The position numbers and the translations under genes are program-made. Below are positions 1 through 6,433 of a DNA stretch of 9,913 nt, in pieces. The DNA is from an uncultured Bacilli bacterium (lineage in GTDB: Bacteria > Bacillota_I > Bacilli_A > RF39 > UBA660). Position 1 is the first letter of the stretch. Every line of letters begins with the position of its first letter. The DNA is taken from contig CATOJL010000044.1 of NCBI GenBank assembly GCA_951800155.1, positions 1 to 9,913 of the forward strand. The letters run 5' to 3'. Under the pieces are notes generated by a model that saw only the letters and a program-made list of their open reading frames with translations, was not told the origin of the DNA and ran no database searches.

Positions 1-621
1 GCAAGCAAGATTTTAAAAGGACAAAGTATAGCTGGAGTAGCAGGAACAGGAGAAACTACTTGTCCTACATGTCCAACCTGTTTAAATACAAGTGATGCAA
101 CAGCAACGGCTGCAGATATATCTAAAGATAAAACAGCATATGTGAATGGAAAAAAGATTACTGGAACAGGAATGAAAGGAAAGACTTATGAGTTTAAAAA
201 TGAAGAAGCAACAGTTTCTGGACAAACTTTTGTAAATGGAACATGGACTAGAATTGCAGTAAAAGGAGGATCTACAACCTTTTCAATCAAATTGCCTTTT
301 AAACCAACTAAACTTGAATCCTGTCATGTAAACTTATATGGAAATTATACATCAACCAATCAAAATCGTTGGGATGCAGATTTTAGAATGGTTAGACCTG
401 ATGGAAAATATTGGTATATGATGAATATTCCAAATGATTTCTATGTATCTAGTACAGATTCAGTGAATAATTATAATGATACTAAAGTGAGTTGTTCTGT
501 GAAAGATGATAATCTAATTTTAACAGTTTTTGTTACAAGTGATGGGAGTGGAGATGGGACCTGTGCTATTCAAACACGTTCAAATGCGTTCAATTTAAGT
601 GGTGTTATTGCCTATGAGTAA
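1..621 (+). CDS. Repeat-containing surface or phage-tail-like protein, C-terminal part (5' truncated)
   Basis: The frame is open from base 1 to the TAA at 619-621, so the gene begins outside the window; the GTG at 142 is only an internal codon. The visible 206 residues start with a module of the type ILKGQSIAGVAGTG. A cysteine motif CPTCPTC follows at residues 21-27, then a second module with DKTAYVNGKKITGTG near residues 44-58. Such 'GKTAYVNGxKITGT' modules are familiar from phage tail and fibre proteins and some secreted repeat proteins of Bacillota. The last 150 or so residues look beta-rich, with many Thr, Ser, Asn and aromatic residues, three further cysteines and no membrane segment; I do not recognise this domain. 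The gene is closed by a terminator and has no partner in view. It could be a tail or receptor-binding protein of a prophage ending here, or a cell-surface protein. The coding call is secure; the function is not. Confidence 0.7.
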   Translation, partial: ASKILKGQSIAGVAGTGETTCPTCPTCLNTSDATATAADISKDKTAYVNGKKITGTGMKGKTYEFKNEEATVSGQTFVNGTWTRIAVKGGSTTFSIKLPFKPTKLESCHVNLYGNYTSTNQNRWDADFRMVRPDGKYWYMMNIPNDFYVSSTDSVNNYNDTKVSCSVKDDNLILTVFVTSDGSGDGTCAIQTRSNAFNLSGVIAYE

Positions 622-654
622 AAATTTAGATGAATTCTAAATTTTTTGTTTTTT
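621..654 (+). terminator. Intrinsic terminator after the repeat protein
   Basis: A perfect 10-bp stem, AAAATTTAGA (621-630) with TCTAAATTTT (636-645), has a 5-nt loop and is followed by a T-rich tract with one G (646-654). The stem begins at the last base of the stop codon. It contains only one G-C pair, so it is weak for a terminator, but its position and U tract fit. Confidence 0.65.
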
Positions 655-887
655 GAAAGACTTTTTATGAAGTATAGAACATTTCGATTCTTATGAAAAT
701 AGTTAACGCGTTGAGCTAGTTGATTTATGAATGCACATATTCATTGAAAAATATAAAATATTTGTTTACTATGATTAGAGAGTTTTTATCAAACTTATCA
801 TGTAGTGCATTTGAACATTCTTTTCATTTCAACAATTCCCATTTTTAACTAGCACAACGTATTAGTTAATTTTAATGTAAAATAAAC
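655..887. other. Non-coding stretch upstream of the regulator operon
   Basis: I see no gene, tRNA or recognisable riboswitch here. Reading frames are short on both strands and lack ribosome binding sites. It holds a diverged inverted repeat (701-723 and 845-867), the left arm of a perfect 10-bp inverted pair (763-772) and a short hairpin (845-851 with 863-869). It also has a small direct repeat, TTATCA, at about 787-792 and 796-801. The stretch is longer than other intergenic gaps in the window, so it may be a decayed element or an extended control region. Confidence 0.5.
701..867. repeat. Imperfect inverted repeat, about 23 bp arms, 121 bp apart
   Basis: Bases 701-723 read on the reverse strand resemble 845-867: both contain AACTAGC, one differing base, then CAACG, and further on TTA. 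By hand alignment 17 of 23 positions match. Each copy also has short self-complementary ends; in the right copy TTAACTA (845-851) pairs with TAGTTAA (863-869). This may be a remnant of a small repeat element or paired binding sites. Nothing in between codes for protein. Confidence 0.4.
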
Positions 888-916
888 TTGACAATAGTAA
901 ACATTCTATTTATAAT
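888..916 (+). promoter_or_regulatory. Consensus sigma-A promoter of the regulator-ABC operon
   Basis: TTGACA at 888-893 and TATAAT at 911-916 are both perfect consensus boxes with a 17-bp spacer. Transcription should start near 923, leaving a leader of about 25 nt before the TTG start at 948. Such a strong promoter for an operon with its own repressor-type gene suggests it is normally held down. Confidence 0.9.
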
Positions 917-920
917 AGAA
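904..920. promoter_or_regulatory. Palindrome over the -10 box, candidate operator
   Basis: TTCTATT (904-910) and AATAGAA (914-920) form a perfect 7-bp inverted repeat with a 3-bp centre, and the TATAAT box lies inside it. The palindrome is upstream of the expected transcription start, so it would act as DNA and not as an RNA hairpin. A dimer of the XRE protein encoded just downstream is the natural candidate ligand; that is inference. Confidence 0.55.
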
Positions 921-935
921 GAAGATATTGATTAG

Positions 936-940
936 AGGAG
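936..940 (+). promoter_or_regulatory. Ribosome binding site that fixes a TTG start
   Basis: AGGAG at 936-940 stands 7 nt before the TTG at 948. No ATG or GTG in this frame is equally well placed. The frame from this TTG gives the full N-terminus expected for a YozG-type regulator. Confidence 0.8.
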
Positions 941-947
941 AAGGCGA

Positions 948-1163
948 TTGGAAAATAGAGTAGAATTCTTTAGGAAAAAAAATGGGGAAACACAAGAAGA
1001 ACTTGCAAATATACTCGGTGTTTCTAGACAGACCATTTTATCGATTGAAAAAGGGAAGTATAATCCTTCGATTATACTTGCTTTTAAAATAGCTACGCAT
1101 TTTAAAAGCAGTATTGAAGAAATATTTATTTATAAAGAAGGTAGTAAAGAAGATATGAAGTAA
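948..1163 (+). CDS. XRE-family helix-turn-helix regulator, YozG/YgzD type
   Basis: A 71-residue single-domain DNA-binding protein. The helix-turn-helix spans about residues 4-57. It includes GETQEELANILGVSRQTI, the recognition segment SRQTILSIEKGKYNPS, then LAFKIATHF and SSIEEIF, which closely follows the YozG/YgzD pattern. These small regulators usually sit next to membrane-protein or transporter genes and are thought to control them. Translation starts at TTG, an initiation codon often linked to low expression, with AGGAG 7 nt upstream. The gene ends 12 nt before the ABC ATPase gene, whose ribosome binding site overlaps its TAA stop, so the genes are co-transcribed. It probably represses its own promoter through the palindrome at 904-920. 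The family is clear; the inducing signal cannot be seen. Confidence 0.92.
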   Translation: MENRVEFFRKKNGETQEELANILGVSRQTILSIEKGKYNPSIILAFKIATHFKSSIEEIFIYKEGSKEDMK

Positions 1164-1175
1164 GGAGAAAAAGAT

Positions 1176-2069
1176 ATGCTTAAAGTAGAACATGTTACAA
1201 AATATTATGGGGATTTTTTAGCAGTAGACGATTTATCTTTTACAGTAAAAGAAGGGGAGATATTTGGTTTACTTGGAGTGAATGGAGCAGGAAAGACAAC
1301 TACATTCCGAATGATTATGGGACTATTAGATCCTACAAAGGGTTCTGTGACTTTAGATGGGAAAAAGATTGATTATAGCATAACAGATAAAATAGGCTTT
1401 TTAACAGAAGAGAGGAGTCTACTTACAAAGTTAACAGTCTATGATCAATGTATTTTTTATGGAACCTTAAAAGGAATGAGTAAACAGAAAATAGAAGAAA
1501 GACTAGATATGTTACTCGAAAAATTTTCAATTTCTCAATATAAACATAAGAAGATTAAAGAATTATCAAAAGGCAATCAGCAAAAAATACAATTTATTAC
1601 AGCTATTTTAAATGAACCTAAATTATTAATTTTAGATGAACCATTTTCAGGACTTGATCCATTTAATATTGAGTTATTTAAAAAGGAAATCTTAGAATTA
1701 TCTAAAGCAGGAAGTATGATTATTTTTTCTTCTCATCGTATGGATCATGTGGAATTGTTCTGTAAAAAATTAGTTGTTCTTCTTCACGGAAAAAGTGTTT
1801 TGGAAGGCTATTTAAAAGATATAAAAGAGGATTATCAAAAACAGAATATTTTTATTCAAGGTGAATTTGATGTAGAAGAAGTTAAGAAAATAAAAGGTGT
1901 GCTTGCTGTAAATTATGAAAATGAATACATTGTTAAAATCGAAAGTCAAGAAGTAGTACCTCTTGTATTTAAGAAATTAAAAGATGCAACCATTACAAAA
2001 TTTGTCGTAGAAGAAGCTAGTTTAAATGAGATATTTATTGAGAAAGTAGGAGAAGAATATGAGAAGTAA
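1176..2069 (+). CDS. ABC transporter ATP-binding protein, NatA/YhaQ-like
   Basis: A 297-residue cytoplasmic ATPase that powers the permease encoded next. Walker A is GVNGAGKTT (residues 34-42), with Val where Pro is common. The signature is LSKGNQQKIQ (130-139). Walker B is LLILDEP (150-156), followed by the D-loop SGLD (158-161) and the switch histidine H187 in SSHRMDH. The Q-loop region reads FLTEERSLL, with Glu in place of the usual Gln; the similar PEERGL sequence is usual in the NatA/YhaQ branch, so this is not a defect. Residues 210-297 form the C-terminal domain typical of ABC-2 exporters. The start has GGAG 8 nt upstream, overlapping the regulator's stop. The 3' end overlaps the permease gene by 11 bp, suggesting translational coupling. 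Related systems export sodium ions, antibiotics or peptides; the substrate here is unknown. Confidence 0.95.
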   Translation: MLKVEHVTKYYGDFLAVDDLSFTVKEGEIFGLLGVNGAGKTTTFRMIMGLLDPTKGSVTLDGKKIDYSITDKIGFLTEERSLLTKLTVYDQCIFYGTLKGMSKQKIEERLDMLLEKFSISQYKHKKIKELSKGNQQKIQFITAILNEPKLLILDEPFSGLDPFNIELFKKEILELSKAGSMIIFSSHRMDHVELFCKKLVVLLHGKSVLEGYLKDIKEDYQKQNIFIQGEFDVEEVKKIKGVLAVNYENEYIVKIESQEVVPLVFKKLKDATITKFVVEEASLNEIFIEKVGEEYEK

Positions 2070-3378
2070 ATTATTTTTTCTAACGGGAATGAGTTTAAAA
2101 AGAAAGATAAAGACAAAATGGTTTGTTCTAGCGAATCTTCTTTTATGTTTAGGAATTGTGGGTATTTTTAATATTAATTCGATTATTAAATTTTTTGGAG
2201 GGGACTTTGATGAACCCATTCAAATTTATGTTTTAGATGAAACAAATAAGTCCTATGCTATTTTAAAAGAACAAATTCATGCTATGGACGAAGGATACTA
2301 TGGAGAAGATAGTAATACTTATGAAGTCCTTCCTTATACAGAAGAGGAGGATATTACTTCTTTTATACAAGGAGAAAGTAAGAAATATGCTTTTATTTTG
2401 AAGAAAGATGATGAACATGTTTTAGATGTAACTTTAATGAGTGATGGTTATATTGATACAGTAGATTATCAACTTCTTTCAACAGCGATTAATAATACAA
2501 AAACAACACTTGCAACAAATGAATCTAATATTCCTTTAGAGGAAGTAAATAAGATTGTTGGGCAAGTTGATATTAAAAGAGAAATTTTAGATGAAACGAA
2601 AAAGACAGAAGATGAAAATACAGGAATGATTATGAAAACGGTCTTTCCTATGGTTATTTTACCATTTTTCATGTTAACTATTTTTCTAGTACAAATGATT
2701 GGAGCAGAGGTCAATGATGAAAAGACAACAAGAGGAATGGAAATTATTATTTCGAATGTAAGTGCGAAAACCCATTTTACATCTAAAGTCCTTGCTGGAA
2801 ATTTCTTTGTCTTACTACAGGGCGGACTCCTAATTGCTTATGTTTTCGTTGGCTTTATCATTAAAAATTTGCTTTCTTCAAATCATTTATTTACAGGAAT
2901 TGATACAGTCATTGGAGGAACCGTTTCTAAGGTATTTGAAAGTAGTTTTGCTTCACAACTTGCTTATGTCATTCCACTTTCCTTAGTCCTTATGATTTTG
3001 ACTTTTGTAGCTTATTCCTTACTTGCAGGTATTTTAGCATCCATTACAACAAATACAGAAGATTTTCAACAATTACAAACACCAATTATGATTATTTTAC
3101 TTGTTGGCTATTATTTGGCAATCATGGCATCTACATTTAAGGGAGCCTTATTTATACATATTTTATCTTATGTTCCCTTAATTTCTGCTATTTTATCTCC
3201 TTCTTTACTTGTAATAGGTCAGGTTGGAATTATTGATGTCATCATTTCTATTGGAATCACAATTTTGTTTGATTATTTATTAATTCATTTTGGTCTTAAG
3301 ATTTATAAAGTAGGAATTTTAAATTATTCATCAGAAGGATTGTGGAAAAAAATGTTTAAAGCTTTAAAACAAAAATAA
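2059..3378 (+). CDS. ABC-2 type permease, NatB/YhaP-like
   Basis: A 439-residue membrane partner of the ATPase encoded just upstream. A first membrane segment lies at about residues 21-39. A hydrophilic domain of about 150 residues follows (45-190), probably outside the cell. About six further segments fall near 194-214, 246-269, 301-327, 342-360, 366-386 and 388-411. Between the second and third is the family's conserved cytoplasmic stretch around residues 215-246, containing EKTTRGMEIIISNVSAKTHF. TNTEDFQQLQTP at 331-342 is also typical of this family. This is the NatB/YhaP architecture with a long external loop. The ATG lies inside the ATPase gene with AGGAG 6 nt before it (2048-2052). A terminator follows at once, so this is the last gene of the operon. 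Export is the likely direction; the cargo is not predictable. Confidence 0.92.
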   Translation: MRSKLFFLTGMSLKRKIKTKWFVLANLLLCLGIVGIFNINSIIKFFGGDFDEPIQIYVLDETNKSYAILKEQIHAMDEGYYGEDSNTYEVLPYTEEEDITSFIQGESKKYAFILKKDDEHVLDVTLMSDGYIDTVDYQLLSTAINNTKTTLATNESNIPLEEVNKIVGQVDIKREILDETKKTEDENTGMIMKTVFPMVILPFFMLTIFLVQMIGAEVNDEKTTRGMEIIISNVSAKTHFTSKVLAGNFFVLLQGGLLIAYVFVGFIIKNLLSSNHLFTGIDTVIGGTVSKVFESSFASQLAYVIPLSLVLMILTFVAYSLLAGILASITTNTEDFQQLQTPIMIILLVGYYLAIMASTFKGALFIHILSYVPLISAILSPSLLVIGQVGIIDVIISIGITILFDYLLIHFGLKIYKVGILNYSSEGLWKKMFKALKQK

Positions 3379-3408
3379 AAAAGTTCTAGAATTTATCTAG
3401 ATTTTTTT
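3379..3408 (+). terminator. Intrinsic terminator of the regulator-ABC operon
   Basis: TCTAGA (3385-3390) pairs with TCTAGA (3396-3401) around the loop ATTTA, followed by seven T (3402-3408). The A-run before the stem can extend pairing with the T-run after a two-base bulge, so it could work in both directions. Confidence 0.75.
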
Positions 3409-3418
3409 ATAAAGAAGG

Positions 3419-3431
3419 ACTACTGAGTAGT
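3419..3431. repeat. Short perfect palindrome ACTACT-G-AGTAGT
   Basis: A 6-bp inverted repeat around a single G lies about 43 bp upstream of the acyltransferase -35 box. It could be an upstream regulator site; on length alone it could also be chance. Confidence 0.3.
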
Positions 3432-3473
3432 AACCAGTTTTGTTTTAGTGGAATTTTTTGTATACTACTTTGA

Positions 3474-3502
3474 TTGACAAATTCAGGGAAACAGTGTATG
3501 AT
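3474..3502 (+). promoter_or_regulatory. Sigma-A promoter of the acyltransferase gene
   Basis: TTGACA (3474-3479), a 17-bp spacer, then TATGAT (3497-3502). The expected start is near 3509, giving a leader of about 28 nt with AAAGGAG at 3523-3529. Confidence 0.85.
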
Positions 3503-3512
3503 AACACTGTTT
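3489..3512. promoter_or_regulatory. Perfect 9+9 bp palindrome across the -10 box, candidate operator
   Basis: AAACAGTGT (3489-3497) and ACACTGTTT (3504-3512) are exact inverted copies separated by ATGATA. The -10 box occupies the centre and the right arm covers the predicted transcription start. RNA from this promoter would lack the left arm, so the palindrome most likely acts as a protein-binding site on DNA. No regulator gene lies beside it. It does not match the FapR, FabT or FadR box patterns I know. Confidence 0.6.
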
Positions 3513-3536
3513 TAATATGACAAAAGGAGATAAATT

Positions 3537-4499
3537 ATGACAAATTTATTTTTGACAAATAGAGAACTAGAACAATTAGGTCCAAAGCAGAAAATAGAAT
3601 ATTTTTCTAATCTAAAAGATTATTGTATAAGTGAGTATACTAGAAAAAATAGGAAAAGTTGTTACAAAATAGTAACAAAAGTGTATTCTAAATTAAGAAA
3701 CTATGATTATGATATAAGGGGATTAAAAAATATTCCTCAAAATGGACAGGCTTTGTATGTTTGTAATCATTCTAATTCTCATGATATTTTAACAGCTATA
3801 GAGATTTTTAAGGATATGGGATTAAATGCTTCCGTTTTAGTAGCAAGTGATGACTTAAATGGAATGACTAAGACACTTTTTCGTTCTTGTGAGGCTGTGT
3901 CCATAGATAGACGAGATAAAAATTCTACTGAAGAAGGGGTGTATACTTTATCTGCTAATTTGGTGAGTGGAATGCCAGGAGTTATATTTGGAGAGGGGAC
4001 TTGGAATCTTCATCCATATAAAAGAATGCAACAAATAAAAATTGGAAGTGCTAAAATTGGTGCTATTACTGAAATGCCTATTATACCTACCATTTTTGAA
4101 TATGTAGAAATTCCTGATATTTGTAAAAGGGAAAAAGAATTATATACAAAGTGTATTATTTCTTTTGGAGAACCTATTTATATTAAAAGGGATACAAGTT
4201 TAGTTTTCCAAACGCAAGAGGTACAACAGTCTTTAGAAAATAGTCGATTACAACTGTGGAAAGAATTAAATATAGTAAGGACATCATTAAAACAGGTGAA
4301 ACCAGAGTTATACCTAAATCACACTTATTTAAAAAAATTTGATGGTTTAGGATATATTTATGATTCAAAAAGTGAATCAGAGTTCCTTTTTTCAAAAGAT
4401 GGAACTCCTGTTATAAATGAATTTTATTTAGATGCACATGGAAATTTTATACCGGGTATTACTGAAAAAGAAGATGGTAAAAAATACATAAAGAGATAA
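3537..4499 (+). CDS. PlsC-like phospholipid/glycerolipid acyltransferase with a C-terminal extension
   Basis: A 320-residue protein of the 1-acyl-sn-glycerol-3-phosphate acyltransferase superfamily. Block I is NHSNSHD (residues 77-83), the catalytic HX4D motif with H78 and D83. Block III is FGEGTWN (151-157), where typical members have FPEGTR, so both the Pro and the Arg that contacts the substrate phosphate are replaced. Block IV is PIIPTIFEY (181-189). Enzymes of this family move an acyl chain to a glycerophosphate or related lipid at the inner membrane face. There is no clear membrane segment. Residues 1-60 are a charged leader and about 250-320 a tail I cannot assign, with DGLGYIYDSKSESEFLF and a DGTPVINEF-like segment. 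The gene is monocistronic, with its own promoter, operator-like palindrome and terminator. The superfamily is firm. The altered block III makes the acceptor uncertain; it may not be lysophosphatidic acid. Confidence 0.85.
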   Translation: MTNLFLTNRELEQLGPKQKIEYFSNLKDYCISEYTRKNRKSCYKIVTKVYSKLRNYDYDIRGLKNIPQNGQALYVCNHSNSHDILTAIEIFKDMGLNASVLVASDDLNGMTKTLFRSCEAVSIDRRDKNSTEEGVYTLSANLVSGMPGVIFGEGTWNLHPYKRMQQIKIGSAKIGAITEMPIIPTIFEYVEIPDICKREKELYTKCIISFGEPIYIKRDTSLVFQTQEVQQSLENSRLQLWKELNIVRTSLKQVKPELYLNHTYLKKFDGLGYIYDSKSESEFLFSKDGTPVINEFYLDAHGNFIPGITEKEDGKKYIKR

Positions 4500-4505
4500 G
4501 TCGGA

Positions 4506-4534
4506 GCAATTGTTTACTAGACAAATGCTTTTTT
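4506..4534 (+). terminator. Intrinsic terminator of the acyltransferase gene
   Basis: GCAATTGT (4506-4513) pairs with ACAAATGC (4521-4528) apart from one A-A mismatch, around a 7-nt loop. Six T follow at 4529-4534. It begins 7 nt after the stop codon. Confidence 0.75.
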
Positions 4535-4535
4535 C

Positions 4536-4564
4536 TTTACTAAGGTATAGAATATTGTTATAAT
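4536..4564 (+). promoter_or_regulatory. Promoter of the kinase-PAP2-pseudouridine synthase operon
   Basis: A perfect -10 TATAAT lies at 4559-4564 and a -35-like TTTACT at 4536-4541, with a 17-bp spacer. It follows directly on the preceding terminator. Transcription should begin near 4571, downstream of the first in-frame ATG at 4565. Confidence 0.7.
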
Positions 4565-4575
4565 ATGTCTAGAAT

Positions 4576-4580
4576 AGGTG
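4576..4580 (+). promoter_or_regulatory. Ribosome binding site deciding the kinase start
   Basis: AGGTG, within AGGTGATG, stands 5 nt before the ATG at 4586. The upstream ATG at 4565 has no such site and abuts the -10 box, so it should not be on the transcript. Confidence 0.7.
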
Positions 4581-4585
4581 ATGGT

Positions 4586-6406
4586 ATGACAAATTTGTAT
4601 TTTTTAATATGTGGTTTTTTTTGTATTATATTAATTGTATTTTTATTTTATTCAAAGGAAAGAATTAAAACGAAGGAAACAAAAATCTATGGCATTATGG
4701 TAGTAAGTAGTCTTGCAGATATTTTGTTAGTCATTACAGAATTATTAATTTGCTATTACAATTATAATGAACCCTTGGTAAAAGCCTTAAATCATATTGA
4801 TTTAATTCATTATATTTTATGGCCAACCCTTTTATTTTTGTATGTATACTATATTACATATCAAGATTTAAAGAAATATGCTGTTTTAAAGAAATTGGTA
4901 CTTTTTTTGGGAATCTTTTCTATTTTAATAGAGTTTCTTTTGCCTATTGAAATCATTAATTATGAGGGTATTATGGGTGTATCTGGTCTTGCATCTAATT
5001 TTGTTTATTTTATAGCATCTCTTTATTTTTTTTCAATAGCATTTATTTTAATTATCAATAAACATCGAATTTTTCATAAAAAATATATACCATTATTTAT
5101 TTTAACTATTTTAATGGCCTTAGCGATGGTTGTTCGTATTATAGACCCTACATTAATTGTTATTCCAACTATAATTGTATATATTGATTTAATCATGTAC
5201 CACACCATTGAAAATCCAGATATTAAATTATTAAATGAAATGACTTTAGCAAAAACACAAGCAGAAAGAAGTAATCGAGCAAAATCAGATTTTCTATCAA
5301 GTATGTCTCACGAAATAAGAACCCCACTAAATGCGATTGTTGGCTTATCAGAGGATATTGCTTCTTATAAAGAAAGCGTTCCCAAAGAAGTTTTTGAAGA
5401 TACACAAGATATTATTAATGCAAGTCAAACATTATTAGAAATTGTTGGGAATATATTAGATATCAACAAAATAGAGTCAGAGAAAATGGAAATTATTGAG
5501 AATAAATATCCTTTTAAAGAAACAATTGAAAATATGTGTAAAGTAACAACAACGAGAATAGGAGAAAAACCGATTCATTTTACCTTAACTTTTGCAGAGG
5601 ATATTCCTTATGAACTCATTGGGGATAAAGGGAAAGTAAAAGAGATTATAAACAATTTACTCACTAACGCGATTAAATATACAGAAAAAGGAGAAATTGA
5701 GCTTTCCATTAAATGTATTAATGATTATACACATTTGCATACCAATTTACTTATTACTTGTAGAGATACAGGAAGGGGAATAAAACAAGAAAATATTCAC
5801 AAACTATTTACGAAATTTGAAAGATTGGATATTGAAAAGAATACAACAACAGAGGGAACTGGTTTGGGACTTGCCATTACAAAATCCCTCGTTTCTATGA
5901 TGGGTGGGAAAATAAATGTTCAAAGTCAATTTGGAAAAGGCTCTTTATTTATGGTTCAAATTCCCCAAAAAATTAGTCAAATTGAGTATCCAGTAAAGGA
6001 AGATGTAAAAGAAAAAGATAATTTAGTAGAAGAGAAAAAATATGTTGGAAAAAGAATTTTAGTTGTAGATGATAATAAATTGAATATTAAAGTAGCACGA
6101 AAAAGTTTACAAACATTTTCCTTTGAAATCGAGGAATGTTATGATGGACAAACTTGTTTAGAGAAAGTTAGAGAGAAAGATTATGATCTTATTTTGATGG
6201 ATATTATGATGCCTATTATGGGTGGAGTCGAAACACTTAGACAATTAAAGGAAGATCCAAACTTTAATACACCTGTTCTAGCACTCACTGCGGATGCGAT
6301 AGCAGGGGCAAAAGAGAAATATATAAGTGAAGGATTTAAGGATTATCTAGCAAAACCATTCAATCGAGAACAAATTAAGGAAAAATTAGATTCAATTTTT
6401 AAGTAA
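4586..6406 (+). CDS. Seven-TM hybrid sensor histidine kinase with receiver domain
   Basis: I choose the ATG at 4586 (606 residues) over the ATG at 4565 because of the promoter and ribosome binding site. About seven membrane segments lie near residues 2-22, 34-56, 72-92, 101-121, 134-157, 166-186 and 188-206, with short loops and no large external domain. After a short linker the HisKA H-box is SHEIRTPLNA with phospho-accepting H242. The ATPase domain has the N-box NNLLTNA (356-362), G1 DTGRG (394-398) and G2 GTGLG (424-428). A receiver domain follows at about 489-606: acidic D495 and D496, phosphorylation site D539 in LMDIMMP, T568 and K590 in KPF. All catalytic residues are present. There is no HPt or output domain and no separate regulator gene nearby, so signalling must pass to a partner elsewhere. 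The signal may be sensed in the membrane. The gene leads an operon with PAP2 and pseudouridine synthase genes. Confidence 0.93.
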   Translation: MTNLYFLICGFFCIILIVFLFYSKERIKTKETKIYGIMVVSSLADILLVITELLICYYNYNEPLVKALNHIDLIHYILWPTLLFLYVYYITYQDLKKYAVLKKLVLFLGIFSILIEFLLPIEIINYEGIMGVSGLASNFVYFIASLYFFSIAFILIINKHRIFHKKYIPLFILTILMALAMVVRIIDPTLIVIPTIIVYIDLIMYHTIENPDIKLLNEMTLAKTQAERSNRAKSDFLSSMSHEIRTPLNAIVGLSEDIASYKESVPKEVFEDTQDIINASQTLLEIVGNILDINKIESEKMEIIENKYPFKETIENMCKVTTTRIGEKPIHFTLTFAEDIPYELIGDKGKVKEIINNLLTNAIKYTEKGEIELSIKCINDYTHLHTNLLITCRDTGRGIKQENIHKLFTKFERLDIEKNTTTEGTGLGLAITKSLVSMMGGKINVQSQFGKGSLFMVQIPQKISQIEYPVKEDVKEKDNLVEEKKYVGKRILVVDDNKLNIKVARKSLQTFSFEIEECYDGQTCLEKVREKDYDLILMDIMMPIMGGVETLRQLKEDPNFNTPVLALTADAIAGAKEKYISEGFKDYLAKPFNREQIKEKLDSIFK

Positions 6407-6433
6407 ATAAAAAAAGAGAAAGGAGAATCATTT

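Noticed and set aside
1176..2069. Missing Q-loop glutamine as a sign of a degenerate ATPase
   Set aside because: Glu in a PEERGL-like segment is usual in the NatA/YhaQ branch, and Walker A, signature, Walker B and H-loop are intact.
2022..2714. Minus-strand frames opposite the ABC genes
   Set aside because: They are shadows of the ATPase and permease coding sequence without start signals or recognisable products.
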